From DAOVRL01 sp964459805 (GTDB lineage Bacteria > Planctomycetota > Phycisphaerae > Sedimentisphaerales > Anaerobacaceae), in assembly GCA_964459805.1 (NCBI GenBank), contig CAYWOD010000108.1:1-11612 (forward strand): 11,612 nt of DNA. Reading direction: 5' to 3'. The translations under genes and the position numbers were made by a program. Under the pieces are notes generated by a model that worked only from the letters and a program-made list of their open reading frames with translations, did not search any database and was not told where the DNA came from. Positions 8,107-11,612 of the stretch are shown here, piece after piece (the first letter of the stretch is position 1; each line of letters opens with the position of its first letter).

Positions 8107-8792
8107 GTCCCGCTCCTATTTTTCAACAGGCCATTGCTCAATTCCATAACCTGCCCGATGCGCTCGGCGAGGCCCAGCGAATGTGTCACCACAATCAACG
8201 TAACCTGCTCGCTGCGGTTGAGCTCCACCAGCAGCTCGGCTATATTCCGCGAAGAATCCTCATCCAGCGAGCCGGTCGGCTCATCGGCAAGCAGCAGCCT
8301 CGGCTTATTTATCAAAGCCCTCACAACCGCCACCCGCTGGCGCTCTCCTCCGGAGAGCTCGCCCGGACGATGCAGCAGATGCCCGCCAAGCCCCACACGC
8401 TCCAGCAGGCTAACCGCCCTTTGGTGAACTTCTCTTTTTGAAACCCGGCCCTTATCGACAAGCGTCGGCACTAAAACATTTTCGAGCACGGTGCACTGGC
8501 CCAGCAGATGATGCAACTGAAAAACGAAGCCGATATCCCGATTGCGAATCCGGGCAAGCTCCGTATCGTCCAGCTCGGCAAGATCCCTGCCGTCAAACAA
8601 TACCCGCCCCGCCGACGGACGGTCAAGCGTCCCTATGATATTGAGCAGTGTGCTCTTGCCGCTGCCCGATGGCCCGACTATCACCAGGGCTTGACCCTGT
8701 TCGAGCTTGATGGTGATATCCTTCAGGACACAAAGGTCCTCTCTGTCACCCAGGGACTCATAACTTTTCGCCACGCTAACAAGTTCGAGCAT
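8103..8792 (-). CDS. ABC transporter ATP-binding protein, LolD/MacB-like
   Basis: Cytoplasmic ATPase that drives the adjacent FtsX-type permease. The 229-aa protein has all expected motifs: Walker A G40-PSGSGKST, Q-loop Q92, signature L146-SGGERQR, Walker B L166-LLADE with catalytic E171, D-loop SLD at 175-177, and switch histidine H204. The segment 'FQLHHLLGQCTVLENV' after the Q-loop closely resembles LolD, which separates this branch from general importer ATPases. Start choice is supported by GAGG 6 bases before the ATG. The gene begins 2 bases after the glycosyltransferase stop and its own stop overlaps the permease start (ATGA), so stoichiometric co-expression is expected. With a single permease chain carrying two FtsX domains, two copies of this ATPase per complex are plausible (inference). 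All catalytic residues appear intact. Confidence 0.95.
   Translation of the reverse strand: MLELVSVAKSYESLGDREDLCVLKDITIKLEQGQALVIVGPSGSGKSTLLNIIGTLDRPSAGRVLFDGRDLAELDDTELARIRNRDIGFVFQLHHLLGQCTVLENVLVPTLVDKGRVSKREVHQRAVSLLERVGLGGHLLHRPGELSGGERQRVAVVRALINKPRLLLADEPTGSLDEDSSRNIAELLVELNRSEQVTLIVVTHSLGLAERIGQVMELSNGLLKNRSGT
8113..8117 (-). promoter_or_regulatory. Ribosome binding site for the ABC permease gene
   Basis: AGGAG on the minus strand, 6 bases before the permease ATG (8106-8104) and inside the last codons of the ATPase gene. It fixes the start at the ATGA overlap. Confidence 0.7.
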
Positions 8793-8794
8793 GA

Positions 8795-10102
8795 TTAACC
8801 TCGCCGAAATTGCTCTACGATTCCTTCGTATATACGCACCATCTCCTGCGCAGTTTGCTCAATGTTGAATTTTTCAAATACGGCTTTTCGGCCCTCTCGG
8901 CCTAATTGCCCGGCATAATCCGGGTCGAGCAACAACGGCTCCATCGCAGAGGCCAGGGCAGGTGCATTATTGGGCTCGCAGAGCACACCTCCCCCGGTCA
9001 TCTTTAGCAGCTCGCCAAAGGCGCCGCTTTTCGGCTGCACCACCGGCACGCCCGCCGCAAGGGCCTCAAGCACATACAACCCGTAAGCAGCAGGCTGCTT
9101 CTCCGGCACGGTCAGCACCGAAAGGCTGCTCAGGAATGCGAGCTTGGCGTCCCGGTCGAAATCGACTAAGAACTCGACATCATCAATCAGCCCGCAAGAG
9201 CTTAACTGCCGTCGAATCCGGCTTAGAAACGCCCTGTCATTTGCGCTGTGCCCCCCGGCCATCCGCAGCCTCGCATTTTTCAATTTATCATTCTTTTTGA
9301 GTATGATGAATGCTTCAACCAGAGTATCCAGGCCCTTACTGGAGCACATCCGGGAAAGAAAACCGATGGTGGGTGTTTGGGGCTGCGTGTTCCGCGGCTT
9401 GTATCCATCTAATGAAACGCCCACGTACCCAACGCGCATGCGGGCCGCGTCAAGCTCCAGCCTTTGCTGCATAAAACCGGCGTAGTATTTGCTCACCGCA
9501 ATAAACGCATCCATGTCCCTCGACCGCTGGGCAAGTATTTCCCACGCCTTTTCCGCGTAGGGCGAGGCCAATCCGTCAAGAAAGCCGTGCTCGTCTTGAA
9601 GGAGGCACACAATCGGCACGCCGAGCTTGTCTTTGATACGCCTTGCCAGCCCCGCCAGAAGAATGTTGGACAAGCAGACTACATCAGCTTTGTTTCCTTC
9701 AGCGCCCAACCATTGGACGAGCCTGTCCAACTCTTTTATCTGTCGGCCCTGCTCGCCCTGCAGCATCGATATTGTGATCCGGCCAAGGTCTCGCGCACCG
9801 GTCATTTCCGCCTTGCGGGCGACCCAGCCCAAGAGCCTGGGCGAATCGAACAGGCGGTCGATCCAGCGGGGGGTCTTTCTAAAAAGAGCGGACTTCTGCT
9901 GCAGGTACACGTTGATACCACCGAAAAAAATCGGCGAACAACGGACGGTCTCGCTCTTGTCAACGCTCAGCGGCAGATACAACGGGACCATGAGGACATC
10001 GTGCCCCAACTTGCGCATCGCAGTAACCAGGGCCGCATCGCGCAGACAATTCTCACAATAGAAGCTGTCACCTGAGCCCGGTGTTATCTGCACAATTCTC
10101 AT
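8795..10102 (-). CDS. Family 4 glycosyltransferase (GT-B fold)
   Basis: Probable cytoplasmic retaining glycosyltransferase that uses a nucleotide-sugar donor; the acceptor is unknown (lipid, polysaccharide or protein). The 435-aa length is normal for GT4. The N-terminal Rossmann domain (1 to about 225) contains the acceptor-side motif F14-YCENCLRDAAL and the segment F59-FGGINVYLQQ, both typical of a GT4 subgroup. The C-terminal donor domain starts near 243, with R251 and K256 in 'RMCSSKGLDTLVEAF' where GT4 enzymes hold phosphate-contacting basic residues, and G340-LYVLEALAAGVPVVQP. In the usual EX7E motif the second Glu is E346, but the first position (338) is alanine; E334 lies nearby. The start MRIVQITPG fits the family, though the 18-base upstream gap (10103-10120) shows only a GC-rich palindrome CGGGGCCCCG and no good Shine-Dalgarno. 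It sits between a propeller gene and the ABC system. Confidence 0.88.
   Translation of the reverse strand: MRIVQITPGSGDSFYCENCLRDAALVTAMRKLGHDVLMVPLYLPLSVDKSETVRCSPIFFGGINVYLQQKSALFRKTPRWIDRLFDSPRLLGWVARKAEMTGARDLGRITISMLQGEQGRQIKELDRLVQWLGAEGNKADVVCLSNILLAGLARRIKDKLGVPIVCLLQDEHGFLDGLASPYAEKAWEILAQRSRDMDAFIAVSKYYAGFMQQRLELDAARMRVGYVGVSLDGYKPRNTQPQTPTIGFLSRMCSSKGLDTLVEAFIILKKNDKLKNARLRMAGGHSANDRAFLSRIRRQLSSCGLIDDVEFLVDFDRDAKLAFLSSLSVLTVPEKQPAAYGLYVLEALAAGVPVVQPKSGAFGELLKMTGGGVLCEPNNAPALASAMEPLLLDPDYAGQLGREGRKAVFEKFNIEQTAQEMVRIYEGIVEQFRRG
8799..8802 (-). promoter_or_regulatory. Ribosome binding site for the ABC ATPase gene
   Basis: GAGG on the minus strand, 6 bases before the ATPase ATG (8792-8790), within the last codons of the glycosyltransferase gene. 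It supports the chosen start. Confidence 0.6.
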
Positions 10103-10120
10103 AGGTCCGGGGCCCCGACT

Positions 10121-11332
10121 CTACTGCTTTGCCTTAAAAGCATACAAACAGCCATCGTCACTGCCGACAACAATCATCCCCTTGGCCACCGCGGGCGAAG
10201 AGGTAACAGGCCGACCGATCTCATACGACCAAACCCCGCCGCCGTCCGACAGCCTTATCATATAAAGCCTCCCGTCTTCGGAGCCGACAACCACCTTATC
10301 ACCACAGATGACGGGCGAGCTGTCAACTTCGCCCAATGTCTGAAATGTCCAGACCATCTTGCCGTTGTCCCGGCCGATACAGTGCACCAGCTTGTCTCTT
10401 GCGCCAAAGACAACGACATCATCCCCGACCGCAGGCGAAGAGAAAATCGCATCTTCGCAGGCATACTTCCAGAGGATCTCGCCGGCGGCGATGTCGGCCT
10501 TGATGAACTCGTTGTCGTAATTTCCGACGTACACCTGCCCTTCGAGAATAGCCGCCGAGGCCGCGATATAGGCCCCCGTATCGATTTGCTTGACCTCGCT
10601 GCCGTCGGCCACAGAGACAACGTGAATCAGAGCGTCACAGCCCCCGAAGACCGCCCAGCCGGCATCGACGGCGGGCGAGCCATTCACATAGTTGCCCGTT
10701 TCATAGGTCCATACAACGTTACCATCGGCCGAATTCAGGCAATATACTACGTTGTCGTAGCTGCCCACCAGCACCCAAATGCTCCGCCCGTCCGGTGAGC
10801 GGGTCCAATTGGCGGCGCCCGATATCTGCGAATCCGTCTGAAACTTCCATTTGAAAGAGCCGCTGTTGGCGTCAAGGGCGTATAGATAACCGTCCAATGT
10901 CCCTATGAAAACCGAACCGTCAACCACGCAAGGCGCGGCCTCGATCTCATCGCTCGTTTGGTATTCCCAAACCTGGTCCCCGGTCTCCAAATCGACCGCA
11001 TAGACATTTGCATCGGCCGAGCCTATAAAGACAAGCCCATCGGCGATTGCCGGCGACGACTTGATCCGGCGGGCCGTCTTGAATCTCCAGGCAAGTGACA
11101 TAGAATCCGGCAAAGTCCCCGACGCCCCGCCCAAAAGCCTCTGCCCGCCGCGAAACATAGGCCAGCTATCCTGGCTTTGAACAACCACTTTCGGCTGCAC
11201 AGGGCCTGTGGTGCCTTCGGTGTCCGCAGCTTCCGGCCGGCGGAGTGTCAGTACCGCAAGAATTATGCAGACTCCAACCAGAGCAGCAACCACCAGAATT
11301 GTCCTAATCGCGGCACCCATAGTAATTCCCAT
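10121..11332 (-). CDS. Membrane-anchored eight-repeat PQQ-like beta-propeller protein
   Basis: First gene of the apparent operon. Numbering is from the ATG at 11332 (403 aa). One transmembrane segment (about 9-30) and a linker lead to W57-PMFRG, the planctomycete-type propeller entry motif. Eight near-identical units follow, each with a G-x-x-D turn (positions 104, 144, 190, 230, 270, 310, 350 and 390) and most with G-x-x-x-W about 14-18 residues later. The spacing is exactly 40 residues except for one 46-residue unit. This predicts an eight-bladed propeller facing the periplasm, with the last blade closed by N-terminal strands. The family (BamB-like, PQQ_2) usually scaffolds protein complexes; no dehydrogenase active site is seen. 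Start uncertain: TTG at 11341, ATG at 11332 or ATG at 11320 (which has GGGA 6 bases upstream) are all in frame. I choose 11332. Confidence 0.86.
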   Translation of the reverse strand: MGITMGAAIRTILVVAALVGVCIILAVLTLRRPEAADTEGTTGPVQPKVVVQSQDSWPMFRGGQRLLGGASGTLPDSMSLAWRFKTARRIKSSPAIADGLVFIGSADANVYAVDLETGDQVWEYQTSDEIEAAPCVVDGSVFIGTLDGYLYALDANSGSFKWKFQTDSQISGAANWTRSPDGRSIWVLVGSYDNVVYCLNSADGNVVWTYETGNYVNGSPAVDAGWAVFGGCDALIHVVSVADGSEVKQIDTGAYIAASAAILEGQVYVGNYDNEFIKADIAAGEILWKYACEDAIFSSPAVGDDVVVFGARDKLVHCIGRDNGKMVWTFQTLGEVDSSPVICGDKVVVGSEDGRLYMIRLSDGGGVWSYEIGRPVTSSPAVAKGMIVVGSDDGCLYAFKAKQ

Positions 11333-11369
11333 CGTAACCAATCATAACATTGCAATAAGGCTGGAATCC

Positions 11370-11398
11370 ATAATAACGCATTGACTGACCACAGGCAA
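11370..11398 (-). promoter_or_regulatory. Candidate sigma70-type promoter for the nine-gene cluster
   Basis: On the minus strand, TTGCCT (11398-11393) is separated by exactly 17 bases from TATTAT (11375-11370), close to the TTGACA-N17-TATAAT consensus. Transcription would begin near 11363, giving a leader of about 30 bases before the ATG at 11332. It is the only sizable AT-rich gap upstream of the cluster. Pattern match only; no operator or riboswitch is recognised nearby. Confidence 0.5.
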
Positions 11399-11436
11399 TA
11401 ACTGTCCTGTCGTCGAATACCGGGAGAAATGGCGCA

Positions 11437-11612
11437 TCAAGTCAGGCAGTCGATAGCAGCTTCTATCAAAGGAGACTCATTGTGCCGTACCGCACGAGGC
11501 GCCTGGATGCGGGCAGGTCGAAGCGCGTCATCGGGTTTTTCATTGGCTGCTGCAATTTCGTTATGGCGTGCCGGGGCTGGGGGGTGCTGGTCGCCAGCTC
11601 TCGGCGTCGTTC
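11437..11612. other. Right-end region with competing truncated open frames
   Basis: The coding content cannot be decided from what is visible. On the plus strand a GTG at 11482 has AAAGGAG at 11468-11474, 7 bases upstream, and the frame is open to the window edge (about 43 codons: a basic start VPYRTRRLDAGRSK, then a short hydrophobic stretch). A second plus frame is open from ATG 11429 to the edge and contains ATG 11507. On the minus strand one frame is open from the edge to a TGA at 11437-11439; it would be the hydrophilic tail of an upstream gene co-oriented with the operon. High GC makes chance open frames likely. The plus-strand GTG has the best translation signal; none is convincing. 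Confidence 0.25.

Noticed and set aside
9464..10075. 203-aa plus-strand open frame
   Set aside because: Antisense to the GT4 gene, which carries strong family motifs.
10108..10117. Perfect palindrome CGGGGCCCCG between the first propeller and the GT4 gene
   Set aside because: Too short, with no loop and no T-run, to be a terminator; an operator is possible but unsupported.
14..11332. A nos (nitrous oxide reductase) accessory cluster, because of the ABC plus NosR-like combination
   Set aside because: No NosZ, NosD or NosL is seen. The ATPase and permease are LolD/FtsX type, not NosF/NosY type.
10121..11332. PQQ-dependent dehydrogenase
   Set aside because: The repeats are of the BamB-like scaffold type, with no catalytic Asp/Asn or calcium-site context recognised; length is also short for quinoprotein dehydrogenases.

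Overview
The window is gene-dense. It holds nine genes in a row on the minus strand, read from about 11,330 down to 14, plus about 270 bases of less certain sequence at the right-hand end. The organism looks like a Gram-negative-type bacterium with a periplasm, most plausibly a member of the Planctomycetota/PVC group (perhaps Phycisphaerae-like). The reasons are two membrane-anchored PQQ-type beta-propellers carrying the 'WPxFRG' motif that is common in planctomycetal propellers, the moderately high GC content, and a mixture of weak and good Shine-Dalgarno sites. This placement is inference; no marker gene is present.

Layout in transcription order (right to left): (1) a membrane-anchored eight-repeat PQQ-like beta-propeller; (2) a family 4 glycosyltransferase; (3) a LolD/MacB-like ABC ATPase; (4) a large FtsX-type ABC permease with two FtsX domains in one chain; (5) a second membrane-anchored PQQ-like propeller; (6) a membrane-anchored NHL-repeat propeller with an unusual set of cysteines; (7) a small cysteine-rich protein with a Tat-like N-terminus; (8) a Tat-exported multi-[4Fe-4S] ferredoxin resembling NapG/MauM; (9) a polytopic membrane iron-sulfur protein resembling NapH/NosR. 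Most junctions overlap or are only 2-18 bases long (ATGA, TAATG, TGATG, ATGAGTAG), and a sigma70-like promoter (TTGCCT-N17-TATTAT) lies just upstream of gene 1. A single operon is therefore likely. No terminator is visible before the left edge, so the operon may continue beyond it.

Working interpretation: genes 7-9 form an extracytoplasmic electron-transfer module. In the NapGH model, a quinol-oxidising membrane Fe-S protein passes electrons to a Tat-exported ferredoxin. Here the module has no NapA, NosZ or other recognisable terminal enzyme, and it is joined to three membrane-tethered propellers, a lipoprotein-type ABC extrusion system and a glycosyltransferase. Each family is known, but I do not recognise the combination as a named system. 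The right end (about 11,340-11,612) holds the promoter and competing, truncated open frames on both strands that cannot be resolved from this window.
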